A DNA stretch of 64,000 nucleotides from NCBI GenBank assembly GCA_030066975.1, contig JASJAO010000013.1, positions 1 to 64,000 on the forward strand, in the 5' to 3' direction. Below the pieces are notes generated by a model. It saw only the letters and a program-made list of their open reading frames with translations, searched no databases and was not told the DNA's origin. Positions 16,136 to 24,279 of this stretch are shown one piece after another. This stretch comes from Henriciella sp. (GTDB taxonomy: Bacteria; Pseudomonadota; Alphaproteobacteria; Caulobacterales; Hyphomonadaceae). How positions within the stretch are numbered: the first letter of the stretch is position 1; each line of letters starts with the position of its first letter. Position numbers and translations under genes: made by a program.

Positions 16136-17293
16136 ATGTGTGACAGTACTGAAGGCAAACCCAAGAAAGACCATGGAAATATTGTTTCCATCCATGGAAA
16201 TTCTGTTTCCATTTCAGAGCTTCAGCCGACTGGAAGCCATCACAAACTCACGCCGGAACAGCTTAGGATTGTTAGGAGTGACACGTTCTACGTTCCGGTC
16301 ACACAATGGGATTACTATCGCGAGTTGTTACTCGAATACCAAAAACAAGAGGGCATTAGCCACACGAAACTGCGTGACCGCATTATGGAGCCAGAAGACA
16401 AGATCGAAACCGAACAAGCGCTTCTAACCGGCAAGATTAGCCAAGATGAGTTTCGTCGGGGGAAGAAAGTTCGAGCTAACGACAAACTTTCAATGACGGA
16501 TCTGAAATCGTGGTTGGAAGGAAATTCATCAAAACGTACAGAAAAGCAATTCAAGTACATAGACCGGTTCATTGTGACTGAAATTCCAGACGGTCTATAC
16601 TCCTTGATAAAAAAGAATGTCGCCTTAGCGAGGCGCAAGTACCACGTTGGAGCGCTCGCGGATATGTTTGGTCACCGGCATATTATCAGTCCACGTGACC
16701 TTCCTCTTTCTGTGCTCAACGAAACAGTATTCTTTGGACATTTCAGCGCCGGAAATAGAAAAACACCATATTCGTGTCTCCTCCGCATTGAGAGTGAAGG
16801 AGACATTGCTGCTCACTGCACCTTGATAGTGTTCTGGGACGGAGCAGACTTAAGTCATGAGCTTCGACACCCAATCGATATTGTCCAAGAAGATCACATA
16901 GTTGAAGTCGCACATGGCAGCCTTGTGTATTTGGACTCCGAACTCAGGCCGGAGTTGTATGATTGTCCAGATGGAGGATCGAACGAAACGAACAGTGGCC
17001 TTTACGAACCTTGGCTGCATGCTGATTTTTTCTTCTCGTCATCAGAGGCTTCCGATCCAAGCTCACCCGTGAGGTCATTCTTTGAGCACCAGAATACAAT
17101 TAGCATGAACTTTTCTGGCGAGCCCATGGAAGTGCAGAGTACAAATTACTATGAACGTGTCTCTAACACGATAAGTCGTTGTAGCTTTACGTCGGATGGA
17201 TACAGAAAAGCAAACCTAAGTACAGCGTACCAGACGCCAGAAATAATCCGTATACTGAATAAATATTGCGTCGAGTGGACGAATGGCGCATAA
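16136..17293 (+). CDS. Unknown 385-residue protein, first gene of a two-gene module
   Basis: Not recognised. The N-terminal third is charged and helical; it contains a repeated HGNIVSI/HGNSVSI peptide encoded by a tandem 21-bp repeat. Residues about 30-150 (QLRIVRSDTFYVPVTQWDYY ... LKSWLEG) look like a DNA-binding or recruiting helical region, and the rest is strand-rich with no clear catalytic motif. No signal or membrane segment. It overlaps the ankyrin-like gene by 11 bases. A stress or anti-phage module is possible given the surroundings; nothing in the protein proves it. Confidence 0.55.
   Translation: MCDSTEGKPKKDHGNIVSIHGNSVSISELQPTGSHHKLTPEQLRIVRSDTFYVPVTQWDYYRELLLEYQKQEGISHTKLRDRIMEPEDKIETEQALLTGKISQDEFRRGKKVRANDKLSMTDLKSWLEGNSSKRTEKQFKYIDRFIVTEIPDGLYSLIKKNVALARRKYHVGALADMFGHRHIISPRDLPLSVLNETVFFGHFSAGNRKTPYSCLLRIESEGDIAAHCTLIVFWDGADLSHELRHPIDIVQEDHIVEVAHGSLVYLDSELRPELYDCPDGGSNETNSGLYEPWLHADFFFSSSEASDPSSPVRSFFEHQNTISMNFSGEPMEVQSTNYYERVSNTISRCSFTSDGYRKANLSTAYQTPEIIRILNKYCVEWTNGA
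16173..16212. promoter_or_regulatory. Two tandem dyads, operator candidate
   Basis: ATGGAAA-TATTG-TTTCCAT (16173-16191) is followed at exactly 21 bp by ATGGAAA-TTCTG-TTTCCAT (16194-16212). Two perfect 7-bp dyads two helical turns apart are typical of cooperative repressor binding. They lie inside the start of the rightward gene and 69-108 bp upstream of the first codon of the leftward transfer operon (16104), where its promoter would be. Confidence 0.5.
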
Positions 17294-17639
17294 TAAGCAA
17301 ATCGTGAACTCAGAAGAAGGCTATGTTACTGCTGATTTATTCCTTGCGGCTCGAAATGACGATCCCGCAATGATGAGGCAAGCCTTATTGGAAGGCCAGT
17401 CACTCAGAGAAGTAAGGCCGGAAGATGGGAGAACCCCCACTCATGAAGCCGCAGCTTTTGGAAGCGTTGAATTTTTAAAAGCAGCACTAGAAGTCGAACC
17501 AGATATTGTTTGGGTGAGGGATCTTCGGCATCGGCGACCGTACGAGTACGCCGCGGCGAGAAATGACAGAATTTCGATGCGTTTGATCGCTAATACAATG
17601 TATCCTGAGTCTCAAAAGCCTTTGCCACCTGAACAGTAA
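17283..17639 (+). CDS. Ankyrin-repeat-like small protein
   Basis: A 118-residue protein with two or three ankyrin-like units: DLFLAARNDDPAMMRQALLE, then DGRTPTHEAAAFGSVEFLKA and HRRPYEYAAARNDRISMRLI. Ankyrin repeats bind other proteins. Overlap with the upstream gene suggests that the two products form a complex, for instance effector and inhibitor, but that is inference. It ends three bases before the convergent integrase-like gene. Confidence 0.65.
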   Translation: MAHNKQIVNSEEGYVTADLFLAARNDDPAMMRQALLEGQSLREVRPEDGRTPTHEAAAFGSVEFLKAALEVEPDIVWVRDLRHRRPYEYAAARNDRISMRLIANTMYPESQKPLPPEQ

Positions 17640-17642
17640 CCC

Positions 17643-18254
17643 TCAAACCGCAATCTTATACAAATCCAGCACCTCTTCAGGCAGGATGCCGACATAGCGC
17701 AAAGTCTCTTCCGGCGTTTTGTGTCCCAGTGCTTTCATGATCAGTTCCACAGGCTGCCCGTATGTGATGCGCATATGATACGCCCACGTCTTACGAAGCG
17801 TATGCGATCCGTAGTGGCCCTGCAAACCGGCCTCTGCGCACCAGCCTTTCACCAAAGAGCAGCACGTGCTCACGCTCAAAGCATCCCCTGTTTTGCGTGA
17901 AGGGAAAAGCGGTGCATCTTTATTGGGGGCCGGATGCTCCGCCAGCCAGCGCGACAAAGACGGGAACACCGCCTCATTGATCATGACGGCCCGGTATCGG
18001 TCCTGCTTGCTCTGCTTGAGATCAATGATCGTACCGGGAAACGCATATTCAACCTGCCTGACCGTTAGTGAGAGCAACTCATTCATACGATACGCCGTGT
18101 TAATGCCCATGACGAACATCAAATGGTTTCGAGGGCTGGGCAGAAGCTTGCGCTTGATATCGGCAATCGCGGTGCGGTCCCGGATCGGGTGAACTTTAAT
18201 TGAAGACCCTTTCTTTGGGTGATTAGGGTTTTTGCAAATCTGCGATGCAGCCAT
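17643..18254 (-). CDS. Short tyrosine recombinase (catalytic domain only)
   Basis: A 203-residue protein read from ATG 18254 with AAAGGA upstream. It has the tyrosine-recombinase active-site set: Arg56 in TAYRMNELL, a Lys near 73, HTLRK (His151, Arg154), His178 in LGHKT and nucleophile Tyr187 in TLRYVGI. The N-terminal core-binding domain is absent. Stand-alone catalytic-domain recombinases occur on plasmids and mobile elements, where they may resolve dimers or move small cassettes. No att site for it can be named here. Confidence 0.85.
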   Translation of the reverse strand: MAASQICKNPNHPKKGSSIKVHPIRDRTAIADIKRKLLPSPRNHLMFVMGINTAYRMNELLSLTVRQVEYAFPGTIIDLKQSKQDRYRAVMINEAVFPSLSRWLAEHPAPNKDAPLFPSRKTGDALSVSTCCSLVKGWCAEAGLQGHYGSHTLRKTWAYHMRITYGQPVELIMKALGHKTPEETLRYVGILPEEVLDLYKIAV

Positions 18255-18489
18255 GATGCGTCCTTTATGTCCTCGCGCACAATATTGCGAGAGCATTATA
18301 CATAATAAATTAAATGCAAGCACTTAAATGTCGGCATTTTTGTTTATATTTTTGAATGATTACTATTCCATTTTTCTTAGTATTACTGAAAAAGATGAAT
18401 AATTACAAGCTTTTTAGCGCCGTTGCTTTTCGATATACGCCCGTGCTCACGGTGTGAATAACCAAGCAAATACAATGCGCTAAACCTCA

Positions 18490-18517
18490 ATCCCAACTTT
18501 ACTGGAATAGTTGGGAT
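18490..18517 (+). promoter_or_regulatory. Hairpin overlapping the ribosome-binding site of the next gene
   Basis: ATCCCAACT (18490-18498) pairs perfectly with AGTTGGGAT (18509-18517) around a ten-base loop. The 3' arm contains GGGA, the only Shine-Dalgarno-like sequence before ATG 18525, so folding would hide it. On DNA it could instead be an operator. Confidence 0.5.
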
Positions 18518-18524
18518 ACCTGAT

Positions 18525-19016
18525 ATGGCAGGCATAGTATCAAAATTCACAGGTAAAGCAGCCGCAATGGTTGGGGCGGGCGCACTCGCGCTTAGTCCAA
18601 TGGTGGCGACTGCGAATGCGCAGGAGGCAAATGTAGTCCCTGCCTCGGTCATTCCGGTCAGCTTTTCAGAGGATGCAGAAAACGCCGCAGGCGATTGGGC
18701 AAAGTTGCACCCAGACGGCATATCCTTCGCGGTATTTTACGGGACAGGACAGGGCTTCTCGCCTGAGTTCATTCAAGACAAGCTAGTTGATGTCGCCACT
18801 ACCGATTCATGTGTATCGGAAGTTGGCGTTTTCTTCGAGCAGAACGATCAGCCGGGAACAGGATTTTCAGTGTTCTATGATGGTCATTATGAAACCAACT
18901 TGAGAATGGGAGAGGTGCTTCCATTCACCGACAACGTCGCTGTTGAGCATATTTGTACCGGGAACGAGATCATTCAAACGGCGGAGGCTGATACTGGGCC
19001 GGAACCAGTTTTTTAG
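18525..19016 (+). CDS. Small secreted protein, unknown
   Basis: A 163-residue protein with a signal peptide (hydrophobic MVGAGALALSPMVATANAQ, cleavage near residue 33). The mature part is acidic, strand-rich and has two Cys (TTDSCVSEV and EHICTGNE) that could form a disulfide. Not recognised. It lies alone between the short recombinase and a convergent gene whose stop abuts its own. A hairpin covers its ribosome-binding site. Confidence 0.55.
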   Translation: MAGIVSKFTGKAAAMVGAGALALSPMVATANAQEANVVPASVIPVSFSEDAENAAGDWAKLHPDGISFAVFYGTGQGFSPEFIQDKLVDVATTDSCVSEVGVFFEQNDQPGTGFSVFYDGHYETNLRMGEVLPFTDNVAVEHICTGNEIIQTAEADTGPEPVF

Positions 19017-19856
19017 TTAGCCAGTATATGACGAGAATGCGTCCATTTCAGATGCGCTTGCTGAAGTAGCGGTTGTTTTGTCCATTCTCTTATCAGCAAC
19101 TCTTTCTGCCGCCCGTTGCGCCGCTTCTGAACCTTCATCTCTTGCTAGCCATAGCGCTTGATCATTCGCTGTTTCAAAAGCAGCATTCCGTTCTTCAGTG
19201 GATGCCTCTGGGTCATTAGCGACTCTGTCGAGTTCCGCCGCAGCAATTCTGGCTTGCCTTAACTCCCATTCTTTCCGCGCCCACTGTGCGAACTCACCAT
19301 ATTTCGGGTGATCACGATATTCCGGTTTGATATTGCCGTTCTCATCCAGCATCTCATCAATGAGCGCTTGCTCCACGCGATCTCGGTAATCGGCAAGGCT
19401 TTCACCGTCCATGCGCTGCGGAATGATATCCTCATCCAATATGTCAAGCGCCAGATCCTCGCGCCATGCATCGCCATAGCGGTTTTCAAAGTCAGCTTCC
19501 ATGTCATCAATCTGGCGACCGAGCGCATCAATCTGATCCTGCAAGGCATTCAGCGTCACCAAGAAGAGATGGTTCTCCGCCGACTTTCGTGCTGCCGATT
19601 GCTCAAGCTGGTTCCTGAGAATGATGAGGTCCGCGCCGTTGATACGGATGCTAAGCTGGCTGGGGTCCAATTGCCCGGACCAAAGCTGGCGTACCATGTT
19701 AGCCTGCACACGCTGCTCGGCAGAGCCTGTAGCGACCCGGAAGCTATTGGCGAGGGTTTCGTCCAGTTGGGTTCTCAGGGCAGAAGAAGCCGCTTTGTCA
19801 GCGATGCTTGATCCGCCTGAAACTTGATCCTGTGCTGTGTTTTCCGGTGTCGCCAT
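19017..19856 (-). CDS. Long helical protein, unknown
   Basis: A 279-residue hydrophilic protein read from ATG 19856, preceded by GGGAAAGTGGGG. Almost the whole sequence looks helical, with coiled-coil-like stretches (LNALQDQIDALGRQIDDMEA; ARIAAAELDRVANDPEAS). No membrane, signal or catalytic motif. It could be a structural or scaffolding protein. The first stretch (QVSGGSSIADKAASSAL) is low-complexity. Divergent from the regulator-like gene at 20045. Confidence 0.55.
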   Translation of the reverse strand: MATPENTAQDQVSGGSSIADKAASSALRTQLDETLANSFRVATGSAEQRVQANMVRQLWSGQLDPSQLSIRINGADLIILRNQLEQSAARKSAENHLFLVTLNALQDQIDALGRQIDDMEADFENRYGDAWREDLALDILDEDIIPQRMDGESLADYRDRVEQALIDEMLDENGNIKPEYRDHPKYGEFAQWARKEWELRQARIAAAELDRVANDPEASTEERNAAFETANDQALWLARDEGSEAAQRAAERVADKRMDKTTATSASASEMDAFSSYTG

Positions 19857-20044
19857 GCACACCCCACTTTCCCTGTATTTCGCCTCTTTTCGGGCGTTCA
19901 GTTGAATTATTTTCAACTCAGAATGACCAAAATTCATATCGTCATTTCCGAGGCATTTTTATTATGCACAACAGCTTTTAACAAATATGTAAAATTAGAT
20001 AAAATTCGTATAAAATACAATGTATTGAATCTATACTGAGAGTG

Positions 20045-20488
20045 ATGAAATACGAGGAAACGCTAGCTCTAACCGAAGACAGAGTTCGAGTGCTTCAAGA
20101 GCACCGCATACGGACATCTGTTGGGCCGCAGGCGCTCCTGAAACCCTATGGTGCAAAACGACCTCAAGGCCTCAATCATGCAATGGTCACGCACTGGCTG
20201 GGCGGGCGGATCAATCAGGTCAAAAAGGTGCATTATGACTTTGTGATCGAGGCGTGGGCCGCGCTGGAAGATGACCCGTCAGTTGAACTTACCGATGAGA
20301 TTTTAAGTCGCCTCAGAATGCTGAGGCAGACTTCAGGCATCCCACCGGAGATATTACTACGTCACGCGGCAGAGGTGCCCGATGGCCTTACGCCCGCAAA
20401 AGTGCAGCAAGCCTTGGATGGCTCTCTAAAGACGCTTCGCCTGAGATATCTGACCTTCCTGCAAAAATCGTGGGGTGATGGAGGCTAG
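20045..20488 (+). CDS. Protein with two tandem helix-turn-helix-like repeats
   Basis: A 147-residue protein. Two halves align by eye: residues about 28-75 (GPQALLKPYGAK..QGLNHAMVTHWLGG) and about 100-147 (PPEILLRHAAEVPDGLTPAKVQQALDG), each ending in a helix with RLR/KVH pattern. The layout suggests duplicated DNA-binding domains, so a regulator of the element is likely; operator candidates are the dyads at 16173-16212 and the inverted repeat at 34235-34254. The 190-bp AT-rich gap to the divergent gene at 19856 should hold its promoter. Confidence 0.5.
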   Translation: MKYEETLALTEDRVRVLQEHRIRTSVGPQALLKPYGAKRPQGLNHAMVTHWLGGRINQVKKVHYDFVIEAWAALEDDPSVELTDEILSRLRMLRQTSGIPPEILLRHAAEVPDGLTPAKVQQALDGSLKTLRLRYLTFLQKSWGDGG

Positions 20489-21142
20489 ACCTGAAAAAAC
20501 CTGAATTGTACTACGGCCCGAAGCATGAAGCACCCACGCCTAAGCCTGCGGACTGATTTCATCTATCAATTCATAGTTTGACCTGAAATCCCGGCTTAGC
20601 GCTACGCGCAAGATGTGCGTGTAGTACACACGCTATCTTGGCAGGAGGGCCGCTGCGCTCTCCCTCCGTGCACCACCTTCCGCCATGGCCCGCCTCAAGC
20701 CCTGAAAGTCACTCCAATTCCGCTTTCAGCTTCAATTGCATTCCAAATCAGGGCTATCACCGGGCCATCCAGAACGTATCGCCGTTCCATCACTCGTCAG
20801 GGAATTTGGCCCCCGACACCCGCCATTTAAGGGAGCGTTCCTGCTACCCCCAAAAACCCCATGACCATTTCAGGGAGATGTTTTCAGCAAGACAATTTCA
20901 TTGAGACTGTATGACGGTTTGCACTCACTTCTGATATCCGCAACGGGGTACCATGGGGGACATCCTTTGGCCCTTTCGAGACTTATAGGCCTATTCGCCG
21001 AGCGTCTTCTATGCTTTCAAAGGTGGACAGTTGCTTAGTGAGCACCCAACCTAGACAGGGTTGGTGTCGATTTGATTATGAAACAGTTAGTACGACCTGA
21101 GCCTCTTGCATTGATAAGTGTCCCTTGCGGGTAGCTGCTCGA
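20489..21142. other. Non-coding region with hairpins
   Basis: About 650 bases without a convincing gene. It contains a hairpin at 20610-20639 (AAGAT..GCGTGT/ACACGC.ATCTT around AGTAC), a GGAGGG/CCCTCC stem at 20644-20667, and at 21046-21064 the CCAACC-N7-GGTTGG element that recurs beyond the NACHT gene. A small RNA or transfer origin is possible; neither can be shown by eye. Confidence 0.4.
21048..21064 (+). repeat. Left arm of an inverted repeat around the NACHT gene
   Basis: AACCTAGACAGGGTTGG lies 79 bases beyond the stop of the NACHT gene. Its reverse complement, with one mismatch, is at 23937-23953. Confidence 0.6.
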
Positions 21143-23824
21143 TTAATGCTTTGTGAAAAATTCTAGTGCTTCACGACTTAAATTCACCCATCTTGGCAGT
21201 CTTTGATTTCTGCCAACGTTATCGCGAAGTTTACATTTTATTGAGAGTGAATTCGCAGAATATTGGAACTCATAGTACTTGATTAGAAAGTCTGTTTCCC
21301 TTCCGTTTAAAAGCTCTATTACCATTCTAAGCTTCTGTTGTTCGTCTTCTCGGTTCTTCTTTTTTTTGTCACCTGAATCTGAACCGCCGTAACTGCTAGC
21401 GAGAGCCATGATTGCAAGAGTGGTCATCTGAGAACGATTCAGTATCGGCTTCTCCAATATCAAACGCGAAAGAAATGCGTTCATAAAAAGCGATGATGGC
21501 TCAATTTTAGGAAAAACTTCGAGCGCCAATTCTACGAAATAATCATTCGGGGACGTAGAGATTGAGACGGCAATGGCGAGCTCGGTTGCTAATCTTCGAA
21601 GAATTTTTTTCTCCGATGGTATTCGCGGTAAGCCCACAACATGCTGAGCCGCTAAATACTCCTGAAGAGACTTATGAGAAAACTCGAATTTATCGTACCC
21701 AGATCGAACAAATAGACCTGTGTGGGCTTCAAGCTCTGAAGCGATAGTAATAGACGCGTCTATGGGTAAATTGAAGTCAGGAGCCATTGATTGATAGCAT
21801 TCTCGAAGAGTTTGGGCGCTAAATACTTCGGAGTTAATTTTAGTTGTCAGAAGATAACCCAATTGACCTAAGAACTTTTGCTTTTGCTCCCCCCTGAAGT
21901 GGTCGTGTAAGTGGGCCCTCTTCACAGATCTCTGACTATCCCAATCTTCAACGAGCAACCCCACGACTTTAGAATAGACCAAACTTGGGCGGTCAGGAAC
22001 TTTATCCAACCTTTCAAATAGCTCACAAAGATGGGCCAAAAATAATGGTCTCAATGAGTTATCGGCAAAGGTTGTGTCTAGAAGCTGTTTCGTAAACTCA
22101 GATGCCCGTTGTCGGCCAAGCCAACGTCGAGCAAAGAGATCTATTTGCTCTTGGTTTAATGGAGCTAGCTGAAAAACCCGAACTCCTTCTAATGAGTAGC
22201 TAAATTCACCAGTTCTGCAAGTTAGCACATGGAACGCACCTTGATCTGGATCCGCTACTCGGCACGCTCGCCTAAATGAATCAAGAAGGGCCTGTTTAGA
22301 TCGGTCATCTTTACACTCATCGAACCCATCAATTATTACTAGAGGCCTGAAAATGCGAGCTACCTCGCCATAAAGGTCTTCCAAGATAGAAGCCTTGTGT
22401 TCTCCAGATAAATCATAACTATCAAACTGAACAATTACTCCTAACTCAGAGAGCACCTTTTCTTGGATGAAAGAGCTATGAATGCTATCAACGTGTAGTT
22501 CTCTGACACGAATGAGTATTGGGGCTCTTTCAAAATTTTCTTTGCGGCTCCGCTTATAAAACGAATTACAAAACTTCTTCATGGAAGTTGTTTTTCCCGC
22601 CCCAGGCCCCCCCAAAATGACCAAATGCTTTTCTTGGGAAATGAGAATGTCTTGGATTGGGATGGTTTTTTCCTGCTCGGTGTCTTCCATGTGAGTGTTT
22701 GCCGGAGTCACCATCGCGTCTAAGTCTACATATATCTTGCTAACCTGTTGTTCCCGCCTTGCATCTCTGAAGTTTACGGTATCAGCCCATACATGAATTT
22801 TAGGAGTCAATCGCGACATGGACTGCTCGAAAGAATCTGGAATATCTATCCATCGACACAGAACAGAACAACGTAATTCCGAGTTCGCGATCTCCGCAAT
22901 CCTATTTTCTATCTGTTTTTTCTTAGCAACATTTTTTCGGATTAGGGTCTCGGTGACCTTCAGCTCTGTTGATTGCGGAGGTTCTTCGCCGGACTCTCTG
23001 AGCTTATCAGAATACGAAAGGCGCACGCTTCGCGAAGTATTCTTGAGGCGTCTTATTTCGGTTTCGTAGCTGCTAAGATCTTCGTTTAATGCGGACAAAT
23101 CAGCCGACTGTAAGTCGTTAAACTTCAATTCGATGTTGTCTTCAAACTCTCGGATCGCCGTCAAAAGCTTGTCTAACTTTTGGTTAGAAGTCTTTATCGC
23201 AGAATCAATGTTATTGAGCTTGTCAACTTGTTTTCCAATCGCATGAGCGATCGCAACTTGAAGCTCAGGAGTGATCGCTTGGATAAAATCACTGCGACGA
23301 GACAAAGCCAGGAAACTCTCGCTGAGAACTGACAGCAGGATATTCTCTATGTCTGATGCTTCCACATATCTTTTTTTTGAAAAGCCCTCTAATTCATCTG
23401 AAGAGATGCCAGACAGTACCAGCCTGGCGGCAACCTCGGGAAAGTCGTTGGAGTTCACGAACGATTCTGCGATTGAAGTTCGGCCAAGTTGCAGGCTCTC
23501 ATAATTTGCTAAGAAGAAATCTTTAGCTGCGTTCGCCGTCTTGATATTGTCAAAGGAGTGAGTCTCCCATTCGTTATCGATCGCGCTACGTAGATCGCTC
23601 TTTATTTGCTTTAGTTGGGTCCTCTTTATTACCTTGGATTTCTCTAGATGTTCAAAAACCAATGATATCAAGTTGGCTGCGCCAATCGCTCCAGCTATTG
23701 CTGCACTGCTCACCGCAGCAGCTCCTGCGGGAAGACAGGCTATGGAGAAACCCACACCGAGCGTGAGGTTTACCATCCCGTCAACGGCATTGTTCTTCAT
23801 CGCCCCCCCAACACGTGGCTTCAT
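21143..23824 (-). CDS. NACHT-domain STAND ATPase, probable anti-phage sensor
   Basis: An 893-residue protein. The NACHT module has Walker A GGPGAGKT (405-412), Walker B LVIIDGFDE (495-503) with the extra acidic residue typical of NACHT, a sensor-like LTCRTGEF (534-541), and the FSHKSLQEYLAA element near residue 735. Upstream come a Gly/Ala-rich hydrophobic stretch (about 18-56, one or two membrane helices) and long helical or coiled regions (180-320). Bacterial NACHT and related STAND proteins sense phage and trigger cell death or arrest; here the N-terminal hydrophobic part could be the effector. No nuclease or other known effector motif is visible, and the C-terminal 150 residues are unrecognised. 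Confidence 0.82.
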   Translation of the reverse strand: MKPRVGGAMKNNAVDGMVNLTLGVGFSIACLPAGAAAVSSAAIAGAIGAANLISLVFEHLEKSKVIKRTQLKQIKSDLRSAIDNEWETHSFDNIKTANAAKDFFLANYESLQLGRTSIAESFVNSNDFPEVAARLVLSGISSDELEGFSKKRYVEASDIENILLSVLSESFLALSRRSDFIQAITPELQVAIAHAIGKQVDKLNNIDSAIKTSNQKLDKLLTAIREFEDNIELKFNDLQSADLSALNEDLSSYETEIRRLKNTSRSVRLSYSDKLRESGEEPPQSTELKVTETLIRKNVAKKKQIENRIAEIANSELRCSVLCRWIDIPDSFEQSMSRLTPKIHVWADTVNFRDARREQQVSKIYVDLDAMVTPANTHMEDTEQEKTIPIQDILISQEKHLVILGGPGAGKTTSMKKFCNSFYKRSRKENFERAPILIRVRELHVDSIHSSFIQEKVLSELGVIVQFDSYDLSGEHKASILEDLYGEVARIFRPLVIIDGFDECKDDRSKQALLDSFRRACRVADPDQGAFHVLTCRTGEFSYSLEGVRVFQLAPLNQEQIDLFARRWLGRQRASEFTKQLLDTTFADNSLRPLFLAHLCELFERLDKVPDRPSLVYSKVVGLLVEDWDSQRSVKRAHLHDHFRGEQKQKFLGQLGYLLTTKINSEVFSAQTLRECYQSMAPDFNLPIDASITIASELEAHTGLFVRSGYDKFEFSHKSLQEYLAAQHVVGLPRIPSEKKILRRLATELAIAVSISTSPNDYFVELALEVFPKIEPSSLFMNAFLSRLILEKPILNRSQMTTLAIMALASSYGGSDSGDKKKKNREDEQQKLRMVIELLNGRETDFLIKYYEFQYSANSLSIKCKLRDNVGRNQRLPRWVNLSREALEFFTKH

Positions 23825-24279
23825 ACCTAATAGAATAATTACCTAATTATTAGGAGCAGTTGCACCGTATTAGCAATCGTAGTCATTGCTATGCTCGTCC
23901 TAACACACAAGTCAAATGGTACGAGTGTTGATGCTCCCAACCCTGACTAGGTTACAACGGCCAAGATCCGTTCAGGAATGATTTCACGCCGCTCAATTTC
24001 GTTGTATCTTAAACAATAAAGTTAGTTTCCTGCATTTATATAGTGTTGCAATGCGTATCGCCGTCAGCTCGCTATCCCAAAGCTCGCACGGCACACAAGA
24101 AATGCAGATCAATTTGATACGATTTCCCTTTATAAAATGGAGGGATATTCAAATAAAATTTTCTCTTTAATCAAATCAGTAATATTATTTTACTTGGATT
24201 GCATAATTACACATTCTTGCTGCGCAAGACTATTGATGATAACGCATTAGCCATAATTGGTGGAACTCTGGGGGATACA
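23825..24279. other. Divergent intergenic region with right inverted-repeat arm
   Basis: About 455 AT-rich bases between the divergent NACHT and lipoprotein genes, expected to hold both promoters. CCAACCCTGACTAGGTT at 23937-23953 is the right arm of the inverted repeat that brackets the NACHT gene. Nothing else stands out. Confidence 0.5.

Noticed and set aside
16140-16427. Alternative-frame 95-codon ORF at the start of the 16136 gene
   Set aside because: Overlaps a longer frame with better protein character; its repeat peptides come from the same 21-bp duplication.
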